NCBI GenBank assembly: GCA_039683515.1 | Contig: JBDKRG010000004.1 | Coordinates: 186,001 to 250,000 of the forward strand | DNA length: 64,000 nucleotides | Direction: 5' to 3' | Source of the DNA: JAJFUE01 sp039683515 | GTDB taxonomy: Bacteria; Sumerlaeota; Sumerlaeia; MVZB01 | In this document: in pieces, positions 18,564 through 26,496 of the stretch | Position numbering within the stretch: the first letter of the stretch is position 1 | Layout of the letters: the number at the start of each line of letters is the position of its first letter | Notes under the pieces: model-generated | Database searches by the model: none | What the model saw: only the letters and a program-made list of their open reading frames with translations | Told to the model about the DNA's origin: nothing | Made by a program: the position numbers and the translations under genes

Positions 18564-19238
18564 ATGAAGCATTCATCACGTTCCCGGCTCGGGATCGGTA
18601 AGGTTGAGGTCATATTGATCGCGGCCGCGGCCTGTCTGTTCTCCATGGCGGCGATCCCGAACTTTGGCGAGATGCGCGTGCTCAGCGACGTTGCCCGGAC
18701 CAGGCGCGATCTCGCGGCCATTGCGATTGCGATGGAATCCTACCATGCAGACAATTCGGGGTATCCGGCGGCGTATAGAGAATCTCCCATCGATCATTTC
18801 AGCACCTCATCCAGCATGGATAGGCGATTGCTGACCACTCCCGTGGCGTATTTGTCCAAGCTGCCGTTCGACGCGTGCCGGCAGGGATCCCCCGCTTATT
18901 ACCGGTTTTACGCAGTCGCTTATCAGTCCCGGATAACGCCTCCGTATTACATGAGGAGTTATACGACATACCCGAAAACGGCATGGATGGCTTGGGGGTT
19001 AGGCCCCGACTGGGTGCAGAATACCGGTGGTTATTTCCCGCTCCCGGCCATAATTGCCAATGAGGCGCTCGCCGCCCCGCAGGTTGGAGTCGATCTCAAC
19101 GGCAATATCATTGGCCGGCCTCCGGGGTACAACGGAATTCCGGGCTACAACGGATTGCGCTACGACCCGACCAACGGGACGGTCAGTTGGGGCGACATCT
19201 ACCGGTTCAGCGCCCTCGCGGCCGTGCGCGTAAACTGA
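18564..19238 (+). CDS. Type IV pilin/pseudopilin-like protein 1
   Basis: 224 residues. The N-terminus reads RSRLG|IGKVEVILIAAA: Gly at -1 and Glu at +5 relative to the inferred prepilin peptidase site, then a hydrophobic helix. The C-terminal region has GLGPDW and the tail RYDPTNGTVSWGDIYRFS, shared with the next two proteins. It probably inserts in a type II secretion or type IV pilus-like fibre. The ribosome site AAGGA precedes ATG 18564. It is the second gene of the kelch operon. Confidence 0.85.
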   Translation: MKHSSRSRLGIGKVEVILIAAAACLFSMAAIPNFGEMRVLSDVARTRRDLAAIAIAMESYHADNSGYPAAYRESPIDHFSTSSSMDRRLLTTPVAYLSKLPFDACRQGSPAYYRFYAVAYQSRITPPYYMRSYTTYPKTAWMAWGLGPDWVQNTGGYFPLPAIIANEALAAPQVGVDLNGNIIGRPPGYNGIPGYNGLRYDPTNGTVSWGDIYRFSALAAVRVN

Positions 19239-19255
19239 GCAGTTAGGAGCGAGCA

Positions 19256-19933
19256 ATGAAAAGAAATCCTGTCCGCGCAATGACACATCTCGAAGTCATC
19301 CTGATGGCCACGGTCGTCTGCCTGTTCGCGATGGCGGCCGTGCCGAACTTCCTCGAGATGCAGGTCCATTCGGGCGTTGCGCGCGTCAATAACGACCTGA
19401 AGGAACTGGCCATGGCCATGGAGGCCTACCGCGCCGACAATGCCACTTATCCGGCCCATTACGCGTGTTCGCCGATCTTGCCGCACGCGACGTCCACAAG
19501 CATGGATGCGCGGCTGCTGACAACTCCAGTCGCCTACATGTCCTCGTTCCCGTCGGATATTTTCCGCGGCATCGCCAACCAGTCCACCGGGTCTATCTCC
19601 TCGACGGCCTATCGGGTTTATGCCCTGGGCTACACCCCGCGCGTGCTCTATCCGGGTTACAACAGGGATTATAGTGTGTTTCCGAAGACCGCATGGATGA
19701 CCTGGAGCAACGGGCCTGATTGGGTCACCAATACCGGCGGATACTTCCCGCTTCCGACGATTATTTCGAATGAGGCGCTGGCGGCCCCCAGAGTGGGTGT
19801 CGACCGGAACGGATACCTCATTGGAGGCACCGCTACCGGTTATTACGGCATGCGCTACGACCCGACGAACGGGACGGTCAGTTGGGGCGATATTTACCGG
19901 TTCAGCGCCGAGGCGACCCGGCGCATCAACTGA
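19256..19933 (+). CDS. Type IV pilin/pseudopilin-like protein 2
   Basis: 225 residues, clearly paralogous to its neighbours. The inferred cleavage context is VRA|MTHLEVILM, with Ala instead of Gly at -1 and Glu at +5. The helix CLFAMAAVPNFLEMQV and the tail RYDPTNGTVSWGDIYRFS are conserved. TAGGAG precedes the ATG, 17 bases after the previous stop. Whether a standard prepilin peptidase accepts Ala at -1 is uncertain. Confidence 0.85.
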   Translation: MKRNPVRAMTHLEVILMATVVCLFAMAAVPNFLEMQVHSGVARVNNDLKELAMAMEAYRADNATYPAHYACSPILPHATSTSMDARLLTTPVAYMSSFPSDIFRGIANQSTGSISSTAYRVYALGYTPRVLYPGYNRDYSVFPKTAWMTWSNGPDWVTNTGGYFPLPTIISNEALAAPRVGVDRNGYLIGGTATGYYGMRYDPTNGTVSWGDIYRFSAEATRRIN

Positions 19934-19949
19934 TCCACCGGAGAGAGGC

Positions 19950-20648
19950 ATGAAAATAAATCATCTTCACGGCATCAGCCGAATCGACGTGGTCATCCTG
20001 AGCGCCATGATCGGGCTCATCGCAATGGCGGCTGTGCCGTCGTTCCTGGAGTCGCGGACCTATTCGAACGTGGCGCGGGCGCGGCGCGATATCAGGTCGC
20101 TCGCGGTGGCCATGGAGGCTTACCGCGCCGACAACACCAGCTACCCGAGTTGGACCCCGCAAAATTACGACATCAACAACCGCGGCACGATCGTGAACTG
20201 GGTTTATACCGTGCCCAGCTATGACGCCCCGTTCATGAGCCTGCTGACCACCCCCGTCGCCTATATCGGCGCAGTCCCGACGGATGTGTTCAAGCTCCCC
20301 GATGCCGAGTTCAACACGCCTCCCGGCACATACCGTGTCTATGCCATCGCGTATTCGTCCAGATCCGCCTATCCCGGATACTATCGCAATTTCAAGCTTT
20401 ACCCGCGGACCGGGTGGATGACCTGGGGTGTTGGGCCGGATCGTGTTTCCAACAGCAATTACCTTACGGAGCCGGTGTTGATCGCGAACGAGGCGCTGGT
20501 CGCTCCCAATATCGGCAAGGACCAGAACGGCTACTACATCGCCGGCACCGCCGTGGCCATGGGGATGCGCTACGACCCCACCAACGGTCTGTTGAGCTAT
20601 GGGGATCTTTACCATTTCGGCGGCGACTGCAAGGACCACGTGAATTAA
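19950..20648 (+). CDS. Type IV pilin/pseudopilin-like protein 3
   Basis: 232 residues, the third paralogue. The cleavage context is LHG|ISRIDVVIL: Gly at -1 but Asp rather than Glu at +5. It keeps the helix, GVGPDR, and a diverged tail RYDPTNGLLSYGDLYHF. GGAGAGAGG precedes the ATG, 16 bases after the previous stop. Glu5 matters for subunit alignment in pilins, so Asp5 may mark a minor or terminal subunit. Confidence 0.84.
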   Translation: MKINHLHGISRIDVVILSAMIGLIAMAAVPSFLESRTYSNVARARRDIRSLAVAMEAYRADNTSYPSWTPQNYDINNRGTIVNWVYTVPSYDAPFMSLLTTPVAYIGAVPTDVFKLPDAEFNTPPGTYRVYAIAYSSRSAYPGYYRNFKLYPRTGWMTWGVGPDRVSNSNYLTEPVLIANEALVAPNIGKDQNGYYIAGTAVAMGMRYDPTNGLLSYGDLYHFGGDCKDHVN

Positions 20649-20680
20649 CAGGCCGACGGCGATATTTGTCCGGGTGCAGG

Positions 20681-20702
20681 GGTTCGGCGAAGCCGGACTA
20701 CT
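20681..20702 (-). repeat. Stop-codon palindrome, copy 1 (AKR stop)
   Basis: Read on the minus strand: GAGTAGTCCGGCTTCGCCGA. The TAG at the repeat edge (bases 20698-20700) is the stop codon of the aldo/keto reductase gene. Confidence 0.75.
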
Positions 20703-21654
20703 CGCGCGGGAACAGGGTCTCGATCCGCTGCATGGCGTCGGCGGGGATTTGCAGCTTTGCGGCCTTGAGGTTGTCGATCAGCTGCTCGGCGCGCGAGGCG
20801 CCGAGGATCACGCTGCTCACCGCGGGGCGCGCCATGATCCACGCCAGCGCCAGTTGCGCGGACGTGACGCCGAGTTCCTTCGCGATCACCCCCAGCGCCT
20901 CGGCGCGCTCGAGGTTTTGCTCGGTGTAGTAGCGGCCCATCATGACCTTGTTGGTCGCCTCGCTGGCGGCGCGCGTGCCGGCCGGGATCGGCTCGCCGGG
21001 CTTGTATTTGCCGGTCAGCACGCCGTGCGCCAGGGGCGAGTAGGCGAGCACGCCCATCCCCTCGGCCTGGCATTTCGGGAAAACCTCGCGCTCGGGTTCG
21101 CGCCACAGGAGGCTGTAGCGCGGCTGGTCCGAGACGGGGCGGTAGAGCCCCATCCGGCCGCAGACGTCGCACGCCTCGGCGATCTGCTCGGCGCCCCACT
21201 CGCTCACGCCCCAGTAGAGGACCTTGCCCTGCCGGATCAGGTCGTTCATCGCCGCGGCGGTCTCCTCGACCGGCACGTCGGGGTCGGGGCGGTGGCACTG
21301 GTAGAGGTCGATGTAGTCCATCTTGAGCCGGCGCAGGCTGGCGTGGCACGCCTCGAAGACGTGCTTGCGCGAAAGGCCGCGCTCGTTGGGGTCGTTGCCG
21401 GTCGGGTTGTAAACCTTGGTCGCCAGCACGAACGAGCTGCGCGGGTATTCGGACAGGATATTGCCGAGCGCCTCCTCGGACTGGCCGGCGTTATACTGGT
21501 CGGCGGTGTCGAAGAAGTCGATCCCGGCGTCGACGGCGAGCCGCACGATCTGGCGCGCGTCGCGGTCGCTGACGCGGTCGCCGATCGTCAGGTAACTCCC
21601 GAGCCCCATCCGGCTGACCTTCAGCCCCCACTTGCCCAGCTTGTTGTGTTGCAT
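20698..21654 (-). CDS. Aldo/keto reductase
   Basis: 318 residues, normal for the family. NADPH-dependent carbonyl reduction is expected. The tetrad is visible as Asp49 and Tyr54 (DTADQYNAG), Lys80 (LATK) and His121 (YQCHRPD). The cofactor-phosphate segment (ILGASRAEQLIDNLKA) is near the C-terminus. The layout resembles the Kv-beta/YghZ branch. AAGGAG precedes the start at 21654. The stop codon lies in a palindromic repeat. Confidence 0.93.
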   Translation of the reverse strand: MQHNKLGKWGLKVSRMGLGSYLTIGDRVSDRDARQIVRLAVDAGIDFFDTADQYNAGQSEEALGNILSEYPRSSFVLATKVYNPTGNDPNERGLSRKHVFEACHASLRRLKMDYIDLYQCHRPDPDVPVEETAAAMNDLIRQGKVLYWGVSEWGAEQIAEACDVCGRMGLYRPVSDQPRYSLLWREPEREVFPKCQAEGMGVLAYSPLAHGVLTGKYKPGEPIPAGTRAASEATNKVMMGRYYTEQNLERAEALGVIAKELGVTSAQLALAWIMARPAVSSVILGASRAEQLIDNLKAAKLQIPADAMQRIETLFPRE

Positions 21655-21863
21655 GGCGCCGCTCCTTGTAATCGATCCATCGGTTTAGAAAAGATCCTAC
21701 AGTCGCCGCCGCAAATCGCCAGTTTTAAATGGCGGCGGGCCCCGGCAAATCGCTTGCCGGACTCCGGACTTGAAAATTGCTTTCAAATGCGTTTGACTGG
21801 AAACCCGAACGCATTGGCGGCGCCACATGGTATGCCGTCCAGACAAAACAGGAGCCTTGCAGC

Positions 21864-22895
21864 ATGTCCTCCAAACCGCTATTCAAAATCACCGATTACA
21901 TCGAGCCGGATCTCAAGTTTGAAGAGGAGGAATGCCGCAAGCTGGGGATCGATTTTCAGCATGCGCAGCTGCGCAACGCCGGCCCCGCCGAACTGATCAA
22001 CTATTGCAAGGACGCCGACATCATCCTGGTCAACATGGCCCTGTTCAGCCCGGAAGTCATCGCCGGCCTGAGCAATACCAAGGTCGTCCTGCGCCACGGG
22101 ATCGGCTACGACAAGGTCAACGTGCCGGCCATGACCGAGCACGGCATCGTCTTCGCCAACGAGGCGACCGCCTCGGCCGTCGACGTCGCCGAGCAGGCCA
22201 TCCAGCTCATGTTCGCCACCTACAAGAAACTCAAGATCCAGATGAACATCATGCAGGAGGCGCTCGGCGCCAGCATCTGGTCGTATAAGAAACTCCTTCC
22301 GGCCTACCGGATCGAGGGCAAGACGCTGGGCATCGTCGGCTGCGGCAACATCGGCAGCCACGTCGCCCGCAAGCTCAAGAGCTTCGGCCTGACGATCAAG
22401 GTCTGCGACCCGTACCTGAGCGAGGAGCGCGTCGCCGAGCTGGGCGTCGAGCGCCTGCCGTTCGAACAGCTCCTGGCCGAGGCCGACATCGTCACGATCC
22501 ACACGCCGCTCAACACCGAGACCCGGCACATGTTCAACTACGACACGATCAAGCTGATGAAGAAGACCGCGATCCTGGTCAACACCGCCCGCGGCCCGAT
22601 CGTCAGCAACGAGGGGCTGGCCAAGGCCCTGCGCGAGGGGCTGATCGCCGGCGCCGGCCTGGACGTCTCCGAGGACGAGCCGCCCCAGCCGGGCAACCCG
22701 CTCATCGGCCTGGAAAACGTCCTGATGACCCCCCACGCCGCCTGGTACAGCGAGGAAGGCGGCTGGGACATCCGCTACATGATCATGGACGACGTCAAGG
22801 CGTTCCTCGAGGGGCGCGCCCCGAAGTATGTGGTCAACAAGGAAGTCCTGGACCGGCCCAACCTGCGGTTCAAGAGCGCGGCGGTCAAGAAATAA
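21864..22895 (+). CDS. D-isomer specific 2-hydroxyacid dehydrogenase (CtBP-like)
   Basis: 343 residues. NAD-binding GIVGCGNIGSHVARKL, the catalytic Arg in NTARGPIV, Glu in DVSEDEPP, and His in MTPHAAWYSEE are all in place. It would reduce a 2-keto acid or oxidise a D-2-hydroxyacid; the closest pattern is the C-terminal-binding-protein branch. ACAGGAG precedes ATG 21864. A terminator follows, then a symporter gene, so the substrate may be the imported solute (inference). Confidence 0.93.
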   Translation: MSSKPLFKITDYIEPDLKFEEEECRKLGIDFQHAQLRNAGPAELINYCKDADIILVNMALFSPEVIAGLSNTKVVLRHGIGYDKVNVPAMTEHGIVFANEATASAVDVAEQAIQLMFATYKKLKIQMNIMQEALGASIWSYKKLLPAYRIEGKTLGIVGCGNIGSHVARKLKSFGLTIKVCDPYLSEERVAELGVERLPFEQLLAEADIVTIHTPLNTETRHMFNYDTIKLMKKTAILVNTARGPIVSNEGLAKALREGLIAGAGLDVSEDEPPQPGNPLIGLENVLMTPHAAWYSEEGGWDIRYMIMDDVKAFLEGRAPKYVVNKEVLDRPNLRFKSAAVKK

Positions 22896-22920
22896 CCCGA
22901 ATAAACAGAAGTGTCTATGG

Positions 22921-22953
22921 CCGGCCCGGGTTTAACCGATCCGGGCCGGTTTT
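22921..22953 (+). terminator. Rho-independent terminator after dehydrogenase gene
   Basis: CCGGCCCGG pairs with CCGGGCCGG across a 12-base loop (11 if an extra G is counted) and is followed by TTTTC. Confidence 0.8.
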
Positions 22954-23000
22954 CATAAGTTTAACTGGACTTTCCTGTCGGATGAGGACAAAATAATCGC

Positions 23001-23018
23001 TTTGACGGTTTCGTCAAA
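23001..23018. promoter_or_regulatory. Operator-like palindrome upstream of symporter gene
   Basis: TTTGACG-GTTT-CGTCAAA, a perfect 7-bp inverted repeat 25 bases before the symporter start. The size and position fit a repressor or activator site; the TTGACG inside could also be a -35 box. Confidence 0.4.
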
Positions 23019-23042
23019 TGATATGACTGATCGGAGTGTTTC

Positions 23043-24890
23043 ATGAATCATTTACAGTTGCCCGACTACCTCCTGATCGGCGCGTATATCGTGCTGGTGA
23101 TGATTATTGGCATGGTTTTGAAACGATCGATCAAGGGGGCAAAGGACTACTTCACCGCCGGCTCCACGATGCCGTGGTGGGTTGCTGGCGTGTCTTACTT
23201 TATGGCTTCGTTCAGCACGATGCTGTTCATCATTTACTGCGAAATCGCCTATAATTACGGTTTGGTCGCGTTCACCGTCACCTGGGTTGCCGGCGGCACG
23301 GTGGCCATTTCGGGCACGCTGATGGCCCACCGCTGGCGCCGGGCGCGCGTCATGACGCCGATGGGCTTCATGGAGCGCCGCTACAGCAAGTCCATCCACC
23401 AACTGATGGTGTGGCTCGGGTTCCCGCTCCGCATGCTCGACAACAGCATGCGCATCTACGGCATCGCCCTGGTCAGCATCGTCGCCGTCTACGGCATCGG
23501 CGTCGTCAAGGTCATCGACCAGAACCCGCAGTGGTTCCTGACCGCGGTCTTCGCCCTTGGCATTCTTTTCATCCTTTATTCGCTCCTCGGCGGCCAGAGC
23601 TCGGTGATGATCACCGACTTCGTCCAGGCCATGATCCTTCTCGTCACCGTCTGCATCATCACCTACATGTGCATGCCGGCCGGCTGGTGGGACAAGCTTC
23701 ACGATCCGACCATCGTCCCGACGGCGCGGCTCAAATGGTTCCAGGAGAGCCTCGGCCGAGAAAAGGGCTACGACTGGATCTTCCTGACGTTCAACATCTT
23801 CCTGATCAGCGTCATCCAGAACGCGGCCGGCTGGGCGCTCGTGCAGAAATACAACTGCGTCCGCAGCGAGGCCGACGCGCGCAAGATGGTGTGGTGGGTC
23901 GTCTGCCTGAAGGCGGTCTGCCCGTTCATCTTCTTCCTGCCCGGCCTGGCCGCCTACTACCTGCTGACCCCGGCCGAGATCGGCGGCAACACGCGCTACG
24001 TCTTCGCGCTGGTCAGCTTCAAGGTGCTGCCGGTCGGCGTCGCGGGGCTGATGATGCTGGCGATGCTGGGCTCGGCGTTTTCGGCGATGGGTGCCGAGTA
24101 CAACACGCTGTCGGGCGTCCTGACCCGCGACTTCTACAAGCGCAGCCTGCGGCCGCAGGCCACGCCGGCCGAGGAGGTTTTTTTCGGCCGGATGGCGACG
24201 ATCGGCATCGGCCTGTTCACGATGGTGCTGGCGCTCGTGTTCAACTACTTCCGCGATCTGAACCTGATGGACCTCATGATGCGCTTCTTCGGCGTCTTCG
24301 GCCCGCCGGCCATGATCCCGATCTTCCTGGGCCTGCTGACGAAAAAAGGCAATTCGCGCGGCGTGTGGTACGGCGTGATCCTGAGCGTCATCCCCGGCAT
24401 CATCGCGGTGGCCTGGAACCTCTATGCGGTCAAACTTCACGCCGCCGAAATGAAGGCCGACCCCTATGTCGATTACCTGTATCGGACGCTGTTTGCGGCG
24501 CTGCTGAGCCCGGCCATCTGCATCCTGGTCGTCTTCGGCATGGTCATCGGCTCGGTCCTGCACCCGCGCTCGGCCGATGAACAGGCCAGCGTCGACGCGT
24601 TCTTCGAGGACCTCAAGAAGCCCTATCTGATCGACAAGAAGGCCAAGGGGATCTCGCCGTTCAAGCTGATCGGCATGATGGCGTTCTGGTTCGGCGTGAT
24701 CATGGCGGCCGTGACCGCCTTCATTTACTTCAACCGCGTCCAGTTTGGCGTTCAGAGCTTCGGGCTGCACCTGATCGTCATTGCCTTCATGTGCACGCTG
24801 GGCGGCCTGATGTGGTGGCGGTCGGCCCGGCCCGAGCCCGCGGCCGAAGTCGCCGCGCCCGAGCCGAAGATCCCGGCCGGCGTGAAGTAA
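23043..24890 (+). CDS. Sodium:solute symporter family protein
   Basis: 615 residues with about 13-14 membrane helices. The N-terminus (DYLLIGAYIVLVMIIG, then KDYFTAGSTMPWWVAG) and the GGQSSVMITDFVQAMIL segment in helix 5 are typical of the SSS family. The solute (sugar, organic acid or similar) cannot be read from sequence. GGAG precedes the ATG. Neighbouring genes encode a D-2-hydroxyacid dehydrogenase and an M20 peptidase, consistent with uptake of a small organic nutrient. Confidence 0.93.
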   Translation: MNHLQLPDYLLIGAYIVLVMIIGMVLKRSIKGAKDYFTAGSTMPWWVAGVSYFMASFSTMLFIIYCEIAYNYGLVAFTVTWVAGGTVAISGTLMAHRWRRARVMTPMGFMERRYSKSIHQLMVWLGFPLRMLDNSMRIYGIALVSIVAVYGIGVVKVIDQNPQWFLTAVFALGILFILYSLLGGQSSVMITDFVQAMILLVTVCIITYMCMPAGWWDKLHDPTIVPTARLKWFQESLGREKGYDWIFLTFNIFLISVIQNAAGWALVQKYNCVRSEADARKMVWWVVCLKAVCPFIFFLPGLAAYYLLTPAEIGGNTRYVFALVSFKVLPVGVAGLMMLAMLGSAFSAMGAEYNTLSGVLTRDFYKRSLRPQATPAEEVFFGRMATIGIGLFTMVLALVFNYFRDLNLMDLMMRFFGVFGPPAMIPIFLGLLTKKGNSRGVWYGVILSVIPGIIAVAWNLYAVKLHAAEMKADPYVDYLYRTLFAALLSPAICILVVFGMVIGSVLHPRSADEQASVDAFFEDLKKPYLIDKKAKGISPFKLIGMMAFWFGVIMAAVTAFIYFNRVQFGVQSFGLHLIVIAFMCTLGGLMWWRSARPEPAAEVAAPEPKIPAGVK

Positions 24891-24915
24891 GCCTCCCGCG
24901 TTGTTATTGAAAAGG

Positions 24916-24945
24916 CGCCGGCGTTGAAGAAACGCCGGCGTCTTT
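24916..24945 (+). terminator. Rho-independent terminator after symporter gene
   Basis: A perfect 10-bp stem CGCCGGCGTT/AACGCCGGCG with loop GAAGA is followed by TCTTTG. Confidence 0.75.
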
Positions 24946-25032
24946 GTTCAGTCCCATTCGTGCTCGTAGGCTGACCACCTGCTTCGGGTGGGGGGCAAGG
25001 GACCCAAAGGACCAAAATTGGATGTTCTCTCA

Positions 25033-25067
25033 GATTCCGCAATCCGAAATCCGCAATCCGCAATCAG
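25033..25067. repeat. AATCCGCA/AATCCGAA micro-repeat
   Basis: Tandem 8-base units (ATTCCGCA, ATCCGAA, ATCCGCA twice) fill the leader of the M20 gene. Related arrays lie at 29221-29281, 38752-38806 and 40913-40928. A GGGACCCAAAGGACCAAAAT stretch of another family sits just upstream at 25000. Confidence 0.6.
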
Positions 25068-25081
25068 AAAGGTTCCTGCCG

Positions 25082-26326
25082 ATGATCTCCGACGACCAGA
25101 TCCGCGCCGCGTGCGATGAGCTCGAGGCGGAAGCCACGGCGTTCCTCGACAGGCTGATCCGGTTCGAGTCGATGCCAGGCTTCGAGGGGCCGGCGATGCA
25201 CTGGCTGCACGAGCAGTTCCAGGGGCTCGGCGACGTGGTCGAGTTCGTCCCGATCCCCGAGGAGATCCGCCAGGACCCGGAATACCAGTTCACGCTCAGC
25301 GACAGGCCGTATGCGGAGCGCCCGAACCTGCGCGTGACGGTCAAGGGCTCGGGCGGGGGGCGGAGCCTCGTCCTGAACGCGCACGCCGACGTCGTCCCGC
25401 CGTCGGTCGGCCAGGAGCGCCCGTTCGACCCGGTCATTCGGGACGGCAACATCTACGGCCGCGGCGCCGTCGACGACAAGGGCCAGGTCGCGGCGTTCTG
25501 GGTGATCCTCAAGGCGATGAAGAAGCTCGGCCTGCGCCCGAAGGGCGACGTCGTCTTCCACATCGTGATCGAGGAGGAGACCGGCGGCAACGGCACGCTC
25601 GCGATGGTCCGCGCCACGAAGGAGAAATTCGATTTCTGCATCAACCTGGAGTCGTGCCCGGGGAACATCTACACCTCGATGCGCGGGGCGGTCTGGTTCA
25701 AGGCGACGGTGTGGGGGCGGGCCGCGCACTCGGGCAGCCCGCAGCTCGCCGTCAACGCGATCGAGATGGCGATCGAGGCGATTCGGATCATGAAGGAAGT
25801 CCGTGAGGAAATCCTCGCCGAGACGCGCAACGACGACCCGATCCTGGCCCGGCTCCCCAACCCGATGCCGCTCAATTTGGGGGAATTTCATTCCGGCGAC
25901 TACCCGTCGATCGCGCCGCGCATGGCGACGTTCTCGGGCGTGTTCGGCCTGCTCACGACGCCCAACGAAGAGGTCCGGCGCCGCATCGAGGAGGCCGTGC
26001 GCGCGCGCGGCCCCGAGTGGCTCCGCGACCCCGAGCACTTCAAGATCGAGTTCCCGTATCACCACAACATCTCGCGCACCGACCCGAACCACCCGGCCGT
26101 CGGGATCATCAAGGAGTGCTTCGAGTCGATCGGCGTGCACGCCGAGGTCATGGGCCTCTCCGCCTCGTCCGACGCGTGTTTCTACACGAATTTCATGGGG
26201 ACGCCGACCGTCATGACCGGCCTCGGCAACGACACCGCCCACCAGATCACCGAGCATATCACCCTGCGCAACGTCGTCCTCGAGTCGGCCATGGTCGTCC
26301 GCTTCATCCGCGAATGGTGCGGGTAG
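25082..26326 (+). CDS. M20 family metallopeptidase/deacylase
   Basis: 414 residues. Zinc-site motifs are LNAHADVVPP (His-x-Asp), YGRGAVDDKGQ (bridging Asp) and IEEETGGNG (catalytic Glu pair). A dimerisation lid domain follows, and a late ASSDACFYT...GNDTAHQITEHI supplies the last His. The family includes ArgE, DapE and dipeptidases; the substrate here is open. AAGG precedes ATG 25082. The stop codon TAG belongs to a palindromic repeat. Confidence 0.92.
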   Translation: MISDDQIRAACDELEAEATAFLDRLIRFESMPGFEGPAMHWLHEQFQGLGDVVEFVPIPEEIRQDPEYQFTLSDRPYAERPNLRVTVKGSGGGRSLVLNAHADVVPPSVGQERPFDPVIRDGNIYGRGAVDDKGQVAAFWVILKAMKKLGLRPKGDVVFHIVIEEETGGNGTLAMVRATKEKFDFCINLESCPGNIYTSMRGAVWFKATVWGRAAHSGSPQLAVNAIEMAIEAIRIMKEVREEILAETRNDDPILARLPNPMPLNLGEFHSGDYPSIAPRMATFSGVFGLLTTPNEEVRRRIEEAVRARGPEWLRDPEHFKIEFPYHHNISRTDPNHPAVGIIKECFESIGVHAEVMGLSASSDACFYTNFMGTPTVMTGLGNDTAHQITEHITLRNVVLESAMVVRFIREWCG

Positions 26327-26349
26327 GCCGCTTTCGCCGAAAGCGGCAT
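26323..26349 (+). repeat. Stop-codon palindrome, copy 2 (M20 stop)
   Basis: GTAGGCCGCTTTCGCCGAAA then GCGGCAT. The TAG at 26324-26326 is the stop of the M20 gene, and the palindrome GCCGCTTTCG/CGAAAGCGGC follows directly. Confidence 0.78.
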
Positions 26350-26360
26350 CTGAATGCGAT

Positions 26361-26426
26361 TTGAACAGGAGGCAACGGAGATAACGGAGATGCATTTCTC
26401 TGTTTCCTCCGTTGCCTCCTGTTCAA
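26361..26426. repeat. Long inverted repeat (20-bp perfect arms)
   Basis: TTGAACAGGAGGCAACGGAG at 26361-26380 is the exact reverse complement of 26407-26426. Between the arms are further GGAGATAACGGAGA-type units, so it is both an inverted repeat and a micro-repeat. It could act as a terminator for the M20 gene but lacks a clear T run. Confidence 0.7.
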
Positions 26427-26496
26427 TTCATTTCTCATTTCTCATTCAATTCATTATCTTGAATACCGATGTCCAGTCCCGGAATCGGAGTGTTCC

